Positions 36,444 through 46,535 of a stretch of DNA of 64,000 bases are shown one piece after another. Source of the DNA: Imperialibacter sp. EC-SDR9 (GTDB lineage: Bacteria > Bacteroidota > Bacteroidia > Cytophagales > Cyclobacteriaceae); assembly GCF_902498805.1 (NCBI RefSeq), contig NZ_LR701577.1, positions 1 to 64,000 on the forward strand. Direction: 5' to 3'. Position 1 is the first letter of the stretch, and each line of letters begins with the position of its first letter. The notes below the pieces were generated by a model. That model had not been told where the DNA came from, searched no databases, and saw only the letters and a program-made list of their open reading frames with translations. A program made the position numbers and the translations under genes.

Positions 36444-38142
36444 GGTAAAACCGCCACTGCGTTTTAAAGTCTTTGGGCAGGGTTTGGTTGGTGAGGATGG
36501 CCCGGACCATTTCTACCGGCATGGCGTTTTCGTGGAGCACGGCGTCATGATATTCTTTGAGGGTCATTTTGCCGCCGTCGACCAGCTCCTTTTTGAGGGC
36601 GTAAAACTGCAAACCGCCTGTGAGGTAGGCCACCTGGTACAGCGGCCCGTAGCCGCCCGTGAAGGAGCGCCTCACCTCCCCTTCGGCGTTGGCTCGCTCA
36701 TGCCCTACCCTGTCGACGAGGAAGTCGATGCACTGCTGGGGGCTCCACTTGCCCATGTGGTAGTTGAGCGAGAAGATGATGCGGGCACAGCGGTGCATGC
36801 GCCAGAAGAGCATGCCGATGCGGTCTTCGGGGGAGCGGGGAAAGTCCATGTCCCACAGCTGCAGCTCCCAGTAGAGGGCCCAGCCTTCGGTCCAGAAGGG
36901 GGTGCGGAAGTGGCGGTAGGTTTTGTAGCGGCGGTTCATGAAGCCCTGCAGGTGATGGCCGGCAATGAGCTCGTGGTGCACGGTGGATCGGGAGAAGTGG
37001 GGGTTATTGCCCCGCATGCTCATCATGCGGTCTTCGTATTCCATGGTGTTGGTGGGGTAAGAGATAATGAAGTTTTCGCCGCCCAGGAAGAACGGACTCA
37101 CCTTCTGGCGCTCGGCCGCCATCATGGTCATTCGCCAGCTTTCTTCAGCAATCGGCGGAATGGTGACCAGGTCGTGTTCTTTGAGGAAAGCCACCGACTG
37201 GTTGTAGAGCTCCATCATGGCTTCGGGCTGTTGGCCAATGGGCACATAGGAGTTCTTCACTTTCTCCTGCGCCGCCTTCCAGTCGTCGCCGAAGCCCATT
37301 TCCCTCGACGCCTTGAGCAGCTCGGCATCGCACCAGGCGAATTCTTTGTTGGCCAGCTCAATCAGCTGGTCGGGCGTGTAAGGGATCATTTCAAACTCCA
37401 GCTGTTTGATGATCTCGTCCCGGCCTATTGGGCTGCCCACAATCCCACTGCCGTCATCTTTTTGTGTGGTGATGAGCCTGGCCTTGCTGGTCATTACCTT
37501 TTCGTAAATGCCAAGCAGGCTGTCGACCCGGGTGATGGGCATGGTGACCCACCAGGTGTACAAGGGGTCGTATTCGTTGTAGAAGCTGTGGATGCTTTTG
37601 ATGCCTTCCTGTATGCCTTTGATGGAGGCCGAAGCTCTTTTAGTCAGCTTCTGATCGAAGGGCTCGGCGGCTTTTAGTTTGATGGTGATCGCTTCTATCT
37701 CGTCGCCTGTGTCGGTCAGCTTTTTGGCTACTTCCTGCCATTCGAGTTGGTTGCCCCGCCGCCGGAGGTTTTCGATTTCGTAGAGATAGGGAGCAAACGG
37801 AAGCCACTGCTTTACGGCTGCCAGTTCGGTGCTTTCCAGGGTTAAGTTGCGGAGGTCTTCCTGCACATCCCGCCTGAAGAGGAGATAGTCGACCCGGGCA
37901 CCGGTGCCGAGGGCGTTGAAGTCCATGGCCTCCAACTGCCTGAGATAGTCCTGATCGAGGGTTTTGAGCCGCTCGATGCGCTCCGGCGAGCTGTCCATAT
38001 AGTAAAAGCGGTGCAGGCTGCCGTGGTCGGCGTCGTAGCGCACCATGAGGTTGTTAACCTCGGAGGTTTGCTCGTAGAGTGGTTGGGAGAAGGCACTGAG
38101 CATACACAATGAAAAGAGGAAGGAGAGCAGAGTCTTTTTCAT
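36439..38142 (-). CDS. DUF885 family exported metallohydrolase-like protein
   Basis: Starting at the ATG at 38142 the product is 567 aa with a good signal peptide (MKKTLLSFLF... to FSQ). An upstream in-frame ATG would add 83 residues that hide this signal. The DUF885 signature HHELIAGHHLQGF (His390, Glu391, His396, His397) is followed by FWTEGWALYWE. Both are typical of this family, which resembles M-class zinc peptidases with an HExxxxH-type site. Substrates are mostly unknown; peptide hydrolysis in the periplasm is inferred. The 3' end runs into the hairpin array. Confidence 0.82.
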   Translation of the reverse strand: MKKTLLSFLFSLCMLSAFSQPLYEQTSEVNNLMVRYDADHGSLHRFYYMDSSPERIERLKTLDQDYLRQLEAMDFNALGTGARVDYLLFRRDVQEDLRNLTLESTELAAVKQWLPFAPYLYEIENLRRRGNQLEWQEVAKKLTDTGDEIEAITIKLKAAEPFDQKLTKRASASIKGIQEGIKSIHSFYNEYDPLYTWWVTMPITRVDSLLGIYEKVMTSKARLITTQKDDGSGIVGSPIGRDEIIKQLEFEMIPYTPDQLIELANKEFAWCDAELLKASREMGFGDDWKAAQEKVKNSYVPIGQQPEAMMELYNQSVAFLKEHDLVTIPPIAEESWRMTMMAAERQKVSPFFLGGENFIISYPTNTMEYEDRMMSMRGNNPHFSRSTVHHELIAGHHLQGFMNRRYKTYRHFRTPFWTEGWALYWELQLWDMDFPRSPEDRIGMLFWRMHRCARIIFSLNYHMGKWSPQQCIDFLVDRVGHERANAEGEVRRSFTGGYGPLYQVAYLTGGLQFYALKKELVDGGKMTLKEYHDAVLHENAMPVEMVRAILTNQTLPKDFKTQWRFYH

Positions 38143-38242
38143 AAGGCAGATAGGTTGAATCCAAAGCATAAGATGTGACGGAAACACATGGAAATCAATG
38201 GAAGCTGGACAAAGGGAAAGAAAGTGCGGTGGGTGGTGGAAC

Positions 38243-38302
38243 CGGCGGTGAAGACACCCGCCGGAACGAATCACAGTCGGCGGTGGAGACACCCGCCGGA
38301 AC
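38243..38302. repeat. GC-rich tandem pair with internal inverted repeat
   Basis: CGGCGGTGAAGACACCCGCC (38243) and CGGCGGTGGAGACACCCGCC (38278), each followed by GGAAC, are two 25-bp copies spaced 35 bp apart. Within each copy CGGCGG pairs with CCGCCG to give a small hairpin. Confidence 0.6.
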
Positions 38303-38633
38303 AGAGGACATAGCTTTGCGTTGGGCTGCCAGCCGCCTGAAAGTCCGAAGCCTAAAACATCACTCTGCGTCATTGAAGAGAAGCAAGTCAACTCGTTGAT
38401 TGTGTGCGAGAATTATATTGCGACGAAGCAATCTTGGTCAACAGAACCCGGCTCCGTATTCGACAGATTGCCACACTCGTTCAAAGATTTTGGACATAGA
38501 TAGACAATTGTCAACTCGTTCGCAACGACGATCAAGTGGTGAGTATTCCCTAAAACAACCCCGTTATCGCCACCCCACTAAGGCCGCTGCCAAGCAAGGT
38601 CTGCATTCCGGTGTCTGACGGCTCTTGCTAGCT

Positions 38634-38790
38634 GGCTATTCCGCCGTGCCGACACCTTCGTTCGTCCAAGCCCTAAGCCGGGCACCCCTGAAGGGGCGTG
38701 ATACGAGGAGGATGGCGGTGAAGCCCCATCCGAATAAGGAAGCGGCTTGCAGCTCCCCCCTCTCCCCACGGGAGAGGGCCGGGGTGAGGT
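38634..38790 (+). repeat. ~160-bp dispersed repeat, copy A
   Basis: The 157 bp from GGCTATTCCGCCGTGCC to GGCCGGGGTGAGGT recur at 42857-43016 with one 3-bp insertion and very few substitutions, same orientation. It contains a CCCCTGAAGGGG palindrome and a CCCTCTCCCCACGGGAGAGG hairpin, features of common Bacteroidota intergenic repeats. The two copies bracket the two transglutaminase-like genes. Confidence 0.85.
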
Positions 38791-38886
38791 GCAGAAAAAT
38801 CAGCCAAACAAAACGCTACTTCCTATTTCATTTAATGTTCAAATACGCTTTATTATGCCTTGTTTACAAAACTGAGAGATTAATAC

Positions 38887-40854
38887 ATGAAAAACCTATC
38901 CTACTCAATACTTCTATTTATAGCACTAGTTTCCTGTTTTCATACAGCCTCAGCGCAGGAATATGTCCGTGATTTCGGAACGGTAGCCAATGAGGATTTT
39001 GAGTTTTCCAAATTTGATTCTGAGCCCGACGCAGAAGCTGTCATTTTGTTTGACAAAGGCACGTCCTCCTTTATTCGTGGCAATACACAGGCATTTGAGC
39101 TATCTTTTGAACGCCACCTGAGAATCAAAGTTCTAAGCAATGCAGGCATAAGGTGGGCAGAACATGCCATTACCTTGTACCAGGATGGTGTTGACAACGA
39201 ACTCCTTCAAAGCCTGGACGCCATTACCTTTAATTTCGAAAATGGAAGGCTGGCAAGAACAGAGCTTGACAAGGCTACTATTTTTGAAGAGAAGGTATCG
39301 GACAATGTCACTGTGAAAAAGTTTGCCATGCCCGCCGTTCAAAAAGGATCCATTATTGACATAAAATATAATGTGATCAGCCCTTTTGTCTACAGGCTTA
39401 ACGATTGGCGCTTTCAATCAAAAATCCCAACGCTGTACAGCTATTATGAAGCCAGGATGATCCCTTTTTACGAATACGTCTTTATCTTAATAGGGAATCC
39501 CAAGCTCACACTAAAAAAATCCTTTATCCAACCTGGGCAAGAGCATTTTGCAGGGGTTGACTATAGTATTGCTGTTAATCAGTTTGCCACTAAAAATGTA
39601 CCTTCTTTTGATGACGAAGATTTCTTTTCTTCGGAAGATGACTACATACAAAGGATCGATTTCCAGCTTGCCAAAGTAACCCAAGCAGACGGAGGTAGCA
39701 GAGAGATCATCACCACCTGGCCGAAGCTAGTCTCCGCTCTCGATAAGCACTTCGACTTTGGGAAGTACATGGACAAGGCGGCAAAAGTATGCAAGGAGCC
39801 TCCTTTTTCTGATATCAAAGGAACCTCGGATTTAGAGAAGCTAAAAGTGGCCGTAGATGTGGTGAAAAACACCTTTAGCTGGGACGGCTATTATGGTAAG
39901 TTTGCTACCAAATCGCCAAAAGACCTTGTCGAACAGAAAACAGGGAGCGATGCAGATATCAATCTGTTCCTTGTAGCTTTACTCAGAACACTCGGGCTGG
40001 ACGCCAACCCGGTTATCATCAGTACGAGAGGACATGGCAAAGTGTACAAAGACTATCCCTTCGATCATTTCTTCAACTATGTTATCGCCGATGCGCAGGT
40101 TGGCGAGCAACACATTCTGATGGACGCCACGGAAGTCCACAGTCAATACGATGAACTGCCTGTGAGGTGTATCAATGATCAGGGGCTGTTGGTCAAAAAT
40201 GGAGACCCTCAATGGGTGAGTGTGATAAGCAATTCACAGTCAACAACAACCAGCGAGCTTACCCTCAGCTTCTCCCCTTCACTCGACTCAATCAGGTTTG
40301 AGTCAAAGAACTCTTCTGCAGGGCATGAAGCCATGTACCTCAGGCGAACGCTTGAAAACAAGCAAGAGGCAATACAAAACCTCTACTCCTCCGACGGGCA
40401 ACAAATTGGCCGTATGTCGACGTCCAACTACAAAGACCCATCGCAGCCTTATGTGGTTGAATATTCGGCGTCGATCCGGCCGGAAGTGGTTAACTCCAAA
40501 GTGTACTTCTCACCGTTTCTCAATGCACCCCCCAAAGAGTCAGAATTTAAATCAACCAGCCGGAAGTACCCTGTGGACCTTATATACCCAAGAAGCGCAT
40601 CCTACTTGGCTACCATCAACATCCCTGATGGTTATAAATTGGAAGCGATACCCAAAGGGTACAAATTGGATAATGTTCTTTATACGCTGCTGTTCGACGT
40701 AGAGGAAATGAGCGCTAACACTATCAAGGTGTCCGGCAAGTTTGAGCTGAAACATGCTGTTTACAAACCTGAGCACTACATGGCCATTAAACTAGCGAAC
40801 GACAAGGCAATTGATTTATTTAACCAAAAGCTGGCCATTGTACCAGTGGAATAG
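38887..40854 (+). CDS. DUF3857/transglutaminase-like exported protein, Cys apparently lost
   Basis: The 655-aa product has a signal peptide (to about TASAQ), an N-terminal beta-sandwich DUF3857 domain (about 50-270), a transglutaminase-like domain (about 290-420) and a C-terminal beta domain. Where active transglutaminase folds have the nucleophilic Cys (GDCKD-type), this protein reads TGSDADINLFL (Ser354-Asp355). The His in FDHFFNYVIA and an Asp in LMDAT remain. It may be a non-catalytic or peptide-binding member. It lies 38 bp upstream of a second DUF3857 gene that keeps the Cys, so the pair is probably an operon acting at the cell surface. Confidence 0.8.
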   Translation: MKNLSYSILLFIALVSCFHTASAQEYVRDFGTVANEDFEFSKFDSEPDAEAVILFDKGTSSFIRGNTQAFELSFERHLRIKVLSNAGIRWAEHAITLYQDGVDNELLQSLDAITFNFENGRLARTELDKATIFEEKVSDNVTVKKFAMPAVQKGSIIDIKYNVISPFVYRLNDWRFQSKIPTLYSYYEARMIPFYEYVFILIGNPKLTLKKSFIQPGQEHFAGVDYSIAVNQFATKNVPSFDDEDFFSSEDDYIQRIDFQLAKVTQADGGSREIITTWPKLVSALDKHFDFGKYMDKAAKVCKEPPFSDIKGTSDLEKLKVAVDVVKNTFSWDGYYGKFATKSPKDLVEQKTGSDADINLFLVALLRTLGLDANPVIISTRGHGKVYKDYPFDHFFNYVIADAQVGEQHILMDATEVHSQYDELPVRCINDQGLLVKNGDPQWVSVISNSQSTTTSELTLSFSPSLDSIRFESKNSSAGHEAMYLRRTLENKQEAIQNLYSSDGQQIGRMSTSNYKDPSQPYVVEYSASIRPEVVNSKVYFSPFLNAPPKESEFKSTSRKYPVDLIYPRSASYLATINIPDGYKLEAIPKGYKLDNVLYTLLFDVEEMSANTIKVSGKFELKHAVYKPEHYMAIKLANDKAIDLFNQKLAIVPVE

Positions 40855-40892
40855 GCGACTGCACTGTTGCAGATTACACCACGACTTCTTAT

Positions 40893-42743
40893 ATGAAAAG
40901 TAAATTTATCTTCTGGGCGATTAGCTACTGTTTTTTGAGTACCTCCCTTTCATTTGCTCAGGACTGTGAAATAATAAAGTATGACACCCGATGCGTCGTC
41001 AACGGAAGCAAACTAACCACCGCGGTGGATGTCACGCTGCAAATCAATAAACGAGAAGGTGATGACTACGGCATCGTTTATATTCCATACAGTAAAGGCG
41101 ATCAAATTGACGATATCCAGGCTTCAATTACCGATCGCAACGGGAAAACAGTGAAAAAGCTAAAGAAGACCGAGATAGCTACACGGAGTGCCGTTTCCAA
41201 TGCTGCGCTGTATGAAGACGACTTTGTAAAAGTGTTTCAGATGAAACACAATGTTTACCCATACCAAGTTCACTACTCCTACTCCTATACTTTTTCTCAA
41301 TTTCTGAGTATTGCCGACTGGAATCCATCGTTTTATAACCTCCCAGCCCACAATGCCAGCCTGGTGGTGGAAGTCTCACCAACGTACGATTTTTTGCTCT
41401 ACGAAAAAGACATCACAAAAACAGAGACAATGACAACCAAAGGCGACAAGGTCTATACGTGGCGTGCCTCGGACGTGGCCCCGGTGCCAAGAGAATCTTA
41501 CGCCCCCAACAGGCAACGCATGCTACCCAATGTAAGAATTATACCGAAAGCATTTCGATATGGATTGCTGGGAAGTATGACTTCATGGCAGGAGTACGGC
41601 ACATGGCAATACAAAACCAATGAAGGGCTGAACGACCTGCCTGACTTTGAAAAAGCCAATATCGACAGAGTGATCGCCGACGCCAGCGAAACAAGGGAAA
41701 AAGCGAGAAGGATATACCACTACCTGCAAGACCACATGAGGTATATTCTTGTGAAAGAGGGTATTGGCGGCTTAAAACCCTACCCAGCCTCTTACGTGGC
41801 CAGTAACAAATACGGCGACTGCAAGGCCCTTACAAATTACATGATGGCTGCACTCAAGTATGCTGGTATTCCGTCGAACTATACGAAGGTGTTCGCTGGC
41901 GACAAGGTGGTTCCCCTGATCAAAGAGTTACCAAGCCAGCAGTTTAATCATGTGATTGTTACCATTCCCAACAAGGGCGACACCATTTGGCTGGAGTGCA
42001 CCAGTAAGTACAATCCCTTTGGCTACCTCGGCACCTTTACTCAAAATAGAGAGGTTCTTTTTGTATCTCCAGATGATAGCCAACTCATTAAAACACCCGC
42101 CCTAAGCATGCCCGACGTTAGGGAAAAAAGGACAGTTGTGGCGGAAGTATCATCCAACGGCAAAACGCTGATCAACATTGATATCGAATTTAGGGGTGAT
42201 AAATTCGAAACATTCACCTACCTGCTCAATGAGTACACCCGCACGGAACAGGAAGAGTATGTCAGGAAAATGATCGACTTACCAGAATACACACTTATCA
42301 ATTGGGAACTTAAACGACAGCATAGAGACTCCGCCTCAATATTGCTGACGGCCGAGCTAACGACGAATAATTTTGTGAAGAAATATGGAGATAGCTATGT
42401 TGTCCGAAACCTGCCACTGGACATTCCGTCGACAGAGGCTCCGGCAAAAAGGTCACTGCCTTTTGAGCTTTACTACCCCATTTATCAAGAAGAATCTGTC
42501 ACCGTAAGGTTTCCTCAGGATTTCGTAGTTGACAAGCTTCCTGAAGAAATTCAGGTCGATTCCGATGCCGGAGCCTACCGGATATCGAGCTACGCCGAAG
42601 GTAACGAAGTCCAAATAAAGCGATCCTACATTGTTCAGTCCGGAAGCTATGGAGGAAAAGGTTACGAAGGTTTCTATGACCAACTGGCAAAGGTCAAAAA
42701 CCTTGAAGCCAGCAACCTACTGACCTTAAAAAAAGCTAACTGA
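40893..42743 (+). CDS. DUF3857/transglutaminase-like exported protein
   Basis: The 616-aa product has a signal peptide (to about LSFAQD), a DUF3857 domain and a transglutaminase core with Cys310 in KYGDCKALTNYM. A His follows in QQFNHVIVTIP, and a C-terminal beta domain of DUF3858 type completes it. The nucleophile is intact, unlike in its neighbour. Family members are common in Bacteroidota, often next to each other, and their substrates are unknown. It is downstream of its paralogue by 38 bp and followed by copy B of the 160-bp repeat. Confidence 0.82.
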   Translation: MKSKFIFWAISYCFLSTSLSFAQDCEIIKYDTRCVVNGSKLTTAVDVTLQINKREGDDYGIVYIPYSKGDQIDDIQASITDRNGKTVKKLKKTEIATRSAVSNAALYEDDFVKVFQMKHNVYPYQVHYSYSYTFSQFLSIADWNPSFYNLPAHNASLVVEVSPTYDFLLYEKDITKTETMTTKGDKVYTWRASDVAPVPRESYAPNRQRMLPNVRIIPKAFRYGLLGSMTSWQEYGTWQYKTNEGLNDLPDFEKANIDRVIADASETREKARRIYHYLQDHMRYILVKEGIGGLKPYPASYVASNKYGDCKALTNYMMAALKYAGIPSNYTKVFAGDKVVPLIKELPSQQFNHVIVTIPNKGDTIWLECTSKYNPFGYLGTFTQNREVLFVSPDDSQLIKTPALSMPDVREKRTVVAEVSSNGKTLINIDIEFRGDKFETFTYLLNEYTRTEQEEYVRKMIDLPEYTLINWELKRQHRDSASILLTAELTTNNFVKKYGDSYVVRNLPLDIPSTEAPAKRSLPFELYYPIYQEESVTVRFPQDFVVDKLPEEIQVDSDAGAYRISSYAEGNEVQIKRSYIVQSGSYGGKGYEGFYDQLAKVKNLEASNLLTLKKAN

Positions 42744-43025
42744 TGAGACAGATTGTTGGTGTTTCTTCGGCAGCCAGCTGAAGATAGGAAACAACCCCAG
42801 GCGTCGGTAAGACAGGCGGGTTTTGCGGTTCTGGTATGCTACAGCTCTGGCTCGGTGGCTATTTCGCCGTGCCGACACCTTCGTTCGTCCAAGCCCTAAG
42901 CCGGGCGGCACCCCTGAAGGGGCGTGATACGAGGAGGATGGCGGTGAAGCCCCATCCGAATAAGGAAGCGGCTTGCAGCTCCCCCCTCTCCCCACGGGAG
43001 AGGGCCGGGGTGAGGTATCCAAGCC
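42744..43025. other. Spacer between convergent genes, mostly repeat
   Basis: The spacer separates the transglutaminase gene from the convergent outer-membrane protein gene. Most of it is copy B of the 160-bp repeat; no gene and no U-tract terminator is seen. Confidence 0.5.
42857..43016 (+). repeat. ~160-bp dispersed repeat, copy B
   Basis: Nearly identical to 38634-38790, in direct orientation. It has a 3-bp insertion (GGC) after AAGCCGG and ends 10 bp before the outer-membrane gene's stop. Similarity fades upstream of GGCTATT but traces continue about 20-30 bp further left in both copies. Confidence 0.85.
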
Positions 43026-46000
43026 CTAAAACAACGCCGTCACCTGCACCCCACCAAAGTGAATCACCGCCTTACTGGGCGACTTCCGCCCATCGTAGTT
43101 GATCTGCAAGCGCAGTCCGTTTTTCAGCCTTTGCTGCCACTGTAGCCGCCACGTATAGTTAGTGCCCGGCCTCAGTGCCTCCAGCATCTCGTAGCCCAGC
43201 GGACTCGCTTCATCCCCTTTGAAGTTCATGTCAATTACATTCACAAAACCCGAAATAGTAGATTGCAGCGACTTATTCATTTGCCAGTCGATTTGGTATT
43301 CGGTCAGGTCACTTCCCTGCTCCTCCGACATTGGCAAGGCCCTTTTGTGAGAATAGCGAATGCTACTGGTTATGCGAAGCCACTGCAACGGCATCCACTG
43401 CAGCTGAGGCTTTACCTGCCGCTGCCTGATCAGGTAGTTCCGGTTGCTGAAGATATCACTTGACGACTTCGTCTCTCCTACCTCACTTTGCAGAAAAATG
43501 GCCCAGTCGGCCGACAGGTTGGTGCGGGTGTTGAGCTGCCACACCTTTTTGTTTCTCGCTTCCCACCCGCCTGTCAACAACTGCCTCCCGGCGGTAGACT
43601 GGTACCCAACATCGAGGCCGTACTTCGGATCGGCCCGGTTGAAAAACCAGCGGCTGCGAATAGCATTCTTATAAGCCAATTCATCCTCAGAAGTGCCCGG
43701 CGTGCTCCACACATCAAACCGCTGGGCCCAGTTGCTGTCCTGCGTTTTTCTGTCCACCAGCACAGCCGACACATTAGAAAATCTACCGAGAAAAGACCTA
43801 AAGCCACCTGCAGACTTCCACTCGGTGGGTGCTATTAGCTCCAGGCTGTAGTTGAGGATGGTCTGGTAGGCCGAGATATAGTTATCGGTGGGTACAAATA
43901 TCTTGGCGTAGGTGCGCTCATCGGGGTTGATGGCTTCGTAGAATTCATTCAAATCCTGCACGCCATCGCCATTGTCATCTCGCCAGGTATGCGTGCCCTG
44001 GCCCGGAATCACCTCAATGAACACGTACTCCCGCCGCAGCTCCCTACCGTTTAGTAGTGCCAGAGAAAGATCCGAACGGATCGACCGCTCCCACCATGCG
44101 CTTTGCCAATTGATCCTACCCTGCACGGTTTCCTCTTTCTCGTCGCTGGTATCAAGTATATCGTCCAGCTGTCTGTAGGTGAAAACACCCGACACCACAT
44201 GTCTGTCCTTCCATTGAGTGGTGAAAGAAGCGTTGGACGTATAGCTGATATCGCTTCGCTCCAACACGCCATCCACAGGTCGGTCGTCTATCCGCCGGTT
44301 GGCATCGAGCCGGAAGGTGGTGCCGTTTTGAGCGGTGTCGGTCGACTGCAGAAAAACCATGTGCTGGCTGTAGTTCATCGCTGATGACACCACCGAGTCG
44401 GCGGGTACGTAAGTAATAGCATTCCTGTCGCTCTGAAAGGTATAGCCCGGCATCAGCTTGCCTAACTTATAGGAAGCCGTCAGCTGTGCTCTTGTCCAGG
44501 TAGATTCATTGAAACCCTGTGCACTTTTCAGATCGAAAAAGTCACCACTAAAGGTCGCTTTGCCTAGCTGTTGACGAAGCAATGCTTTCTGCTGCCAGCC
44601 ATCGATTGTCTGTCCTTTGTTACGGTACGAGGTCTGGTAGTTCCAGCGGTTCACACTGCTCTTTTGCATGCCCAGCCTCCCCACCACAATGTGGTCCTCA
44701 ATTGCAGTTGGCTCCTGCCCCGACTGAAAGATGGGTGTATAACTCCAGTCCCTATCATATTCTATGTAACGGTACCTGTCGATAGGCCGGAAGTACTGAT
44801 GGTTCCATTCGTAGGATGCCTCCGACAGCCATTGATAGCCTTTCAAAAAACCTACCTCCCTGCCCTCCGACCGAACGCCCGACTTTTGCGCCCAGCCCTG
44901 ATTGTCCTGCTGGTCGAGCGTAGAGAAGAGGTTCTTGTCCTGGTTGCTGGCCGAAAGCTCGGTGTATACTGTTTCATAAGGAGTTATTTTAGAACTAACC
45001 CCTCCCACAATCATCTGCCTGCTATTGGGTGTTACCACGGGAATACTCGGCGAGTAGCCGCCCTGAGGTACCCCGTTCACAGGCGCTACCCACTCATATG
45101 CTTTACCGTTCAAGCCCAACGGCAACTGCACATAGTCACCAGCAGCTACCTGGCTAAAGCTGACTTGATACACCGCCGTTGCTGGATCGCTGGAGTACTG
45201 ATAGATACTGTAGGCACGTCCCTGCGCATCCACCGTGTCTAGCCTGGCATACAAGATTCGATTATCCGAATACCCCACACTGTCGGCCCCGGATATGGTT
45301 GCCAACGACAGGTCGTCACCAATGCCGGACAAGGCAAGCCGATCAGCTTCGGTCAGGTCATAGCTAAGCGGCCGGAACGGGTTATCCTTTTCCCGATACA
45401 CCTCGAAGTAGGCCGTTGTCTTCCCATTCGACTGCCTGTGTGACGCTGACAGTATGGAACGGCTGAAGTTTTGAGCCGTGTATTCAAAGTCGACCCGGAT
45501 CCTGGAGAATTTGGTGATCAACACCTTAGGCGTGAAAGTGACCTCGGCCAGGTTATAATCAATTACGTAGTCTTCATTGAAACCTCTTTTCAGGAGCCTG
45601 CCATCCAAGTAGATCTTCTCTGAGTTGGCAATCACAATGATGAACCGCTCTCCATCCGGGCCCCGAAGCCTGTAGGGGCCACTCAGTCCTTCTACTGCGT
45701 CCAACAGCGTGGAAGAGAACTTTCCCTTCGCAATAGACGCTGTAACACTTGTGGAAGCTTTCCAGCTCCCGAGGTCGTATTTGTAAGCCGCCCTGCCACC
45801 CTGCACGTTCTTGTAGTATTTCAAAAAGTAAGTGGAGTCGTTTCGCAGTACCACATCGCCAGCCATGAGCGAGAACTTGTCGTTGTAAAGGCTGACCAGC
45901 ACCTTGTCGAAGTCCTGGATCTGTTGGGTGTTGCCCTCCGGCTGAAAAGGCACCTGCTGGTCGGTGATCACCGCATTGATGAACAGGTCGTCTGCTAGCT

Positions 46001-46535
46001 GGCCATCGAGCTGCAGGTTGAGACTTGATGTCACTCCCAGGTTGTTGGTGTTGCCCACAGTGATGCCCCGGCTGATGCTCCCCGTTTTGTAAAGTGATTC
46101 GGTAGCAAAAAGCTCCTCTTTCACAAGCGGCGCACTGGCTACGGCCTGACTGCTTTCCGTCACGTTCTCCCTCGGCCCTTCTGGAGAGTAAAGCGACATG
46201 TCGTACTTGTAAATGGGTTGATGAAGGGCAAAAGGAAACACCTGATAGCAAACCTCTATGGATTCTTCCAGAGGCCTTTCAAAGGTCAGCTCCCCGGTGG
46301 CCAGGTCATAACTGTACACAATGCCATCCGGCAGCTCAATACTCTCTGGGTTGGCTGAAAGTGAGTCGAGTTGAAATTGAAGTCGGCCCTGAGGTATTGA
46401 CCTGCATCTGGTGCTACCCGCCTGCGCAAATGACAACAACGGGGAACAAATGAGAACCAAAGCCATAAGGTGAGGAACCCTGATCTTTCGCAGGAAGGCT
46501 GTGAAGATATAAGCAGCATTTTGGCGTGGCCCCAT
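43026..46535 (-). CDS. SprA-like outer-membrane beta-barrel protein
   Basis: The 1169-aa product has an N-terminal signal (hydrophobic core ending LLSFAQA). It contains GSISRGITVGN followed by NLQLDGQLADDLFINAVITD and NTQQIQDFDKV, phrases also found in SprA and related large Bacteroidota surface proteins. The remainder is a long series of amphipathic beta strands with aromatic girdle residues, consistent with a large barrel. SprA is the type IX secretion translocon; this protein is much shorter and may be a different barrel with a shared plug-like region. Its start overlaps the stop of the histidine kinase gene by one base (TAATG). The function remains unassigned. Confidence 0.7.
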   Translation of the reverse strand: MGPRQNAAYIFTAFLRKIRVPHLMALVLICSPLLSFAQAGSTRCRSIPQGRLQFQLDSLSANPESIELPDGIVYSYDLATGELTFERPLEESIEVCYQVFPFALHQPIYKYDMSLYSPEGPRENVTESSQAVASAPLVKEELFATESLYKTGSISRGITVGNTNNLGVTSSLNLQLDGQLADDLFINAVITDQQVPFQPEGNTQQIQDFDKVLVSLYNDKFSLMAGDVVLRNDSTYFLKYYKNVQGGRAAYKYDLGSWKASTSVTASIAKGKFSSTLLDAVEGLSGPYRLRGPDGERFIIVIANSEKIYLDGRLLKRGFNEDYVIDYNLAEVTFTPKVLITKFSRIRVDFEYTAQNFSRSILSASHRQSNGKTTAYFEVYREKDNPFRPLSYDLTEADRLALSGIGDDLSLATISGADSVGYSDNRILYARLDTVDAQGRAYSIYQYSSDPATAVYQVSFSQVAAGDYVQLPLGLNGKAYEWVAPVNGVPQGGYSPSIPVVTPNSRQMIVGGVSSKITPYETVYTELSASNQDKNLFSTLDQQDNQGWAQKSGVRSEGREVGFLKGYQWLSEASYEWNHQYFRPIDRYRYIEYDRDWSYTPIFQSGQEPTAIEDHIVVGRLGMQKSSVNRWNYQTSYRNKGQTIDGWQQKALLRQQLGKATFSGDFFDLKSAQGFNESTWTRAQLTASYKLGKLMPGYTFQSDRNAITYVPADSVVSSAMNYSQHMVFLQSTDTAQNGTTFRLDANRRIDDRPVDGVLERSDISYTSNASFTTQWKDRHVVSGVFTYRQLDDILDTSDEKEETVQGRINWQSAWWERSIRSDLSLALLNGRELRREYVFIEVIPGQGTHTWRDDNGDGVQDLNEFYEAINPDERTYAKIFVPTDNYISAYQTILNYSLELIAPTEWKSAGGFRSFLGRFSNVSAVLVDRKTQDSNWAQRFDVWSTPGTSEDELAYKNAIRSRWFFNRADPKYGLDVGYQSTAGRQLLTGGWEARNKKVWQLNTRTNLSADWAIFLQSEVGETKSSSDIFSNRNYLIRQRQVKPQLQWMPLQWLRITSSIRYSHKRALPMSEEQGSDLTEYQIDWQMNKSLQSTISGFVNVIDMNFKGDEASPLGYEMLEALRPGTNYTWRLQWQQRLKNGLRLQINYDGRKSPSKAVIHFGGVQVTALF

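Larger units (their letters stand above)
38143..38886. other. Repeat-rich non-coding region
   Basis: About 740 bp with no gene that I can support. It includes a GC-rich tandem pair (38243-38302), AT-moderate sequence with GTCAACTCGTT occurring twice, and the first copy of a ~160-bp repeat (38634-38790). The promoter for the transglutaminase pair should lie at its right end, in the AT-rich 38800-38880. Confidence 0.55.

Noticed and set aside
36391-37677. Long plus-strand open frame opposite the DUF885 gene
   Set aside because: It is the antisense shadow of a clear DUF885 coding sequence with signal peptide and active-site motif on the minus strand.
38143-38886. Short frames between DUF885 and the transglutaminase genes
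   Set aside because: They overlap dispersed repeats and have no recognisable protein features.
44571-45242. Plus-strand frame inside the SprA-like gene
   Set aside because: It lacks family-like sequence and lies fully antisense to a gene with strong beta-barrel character.
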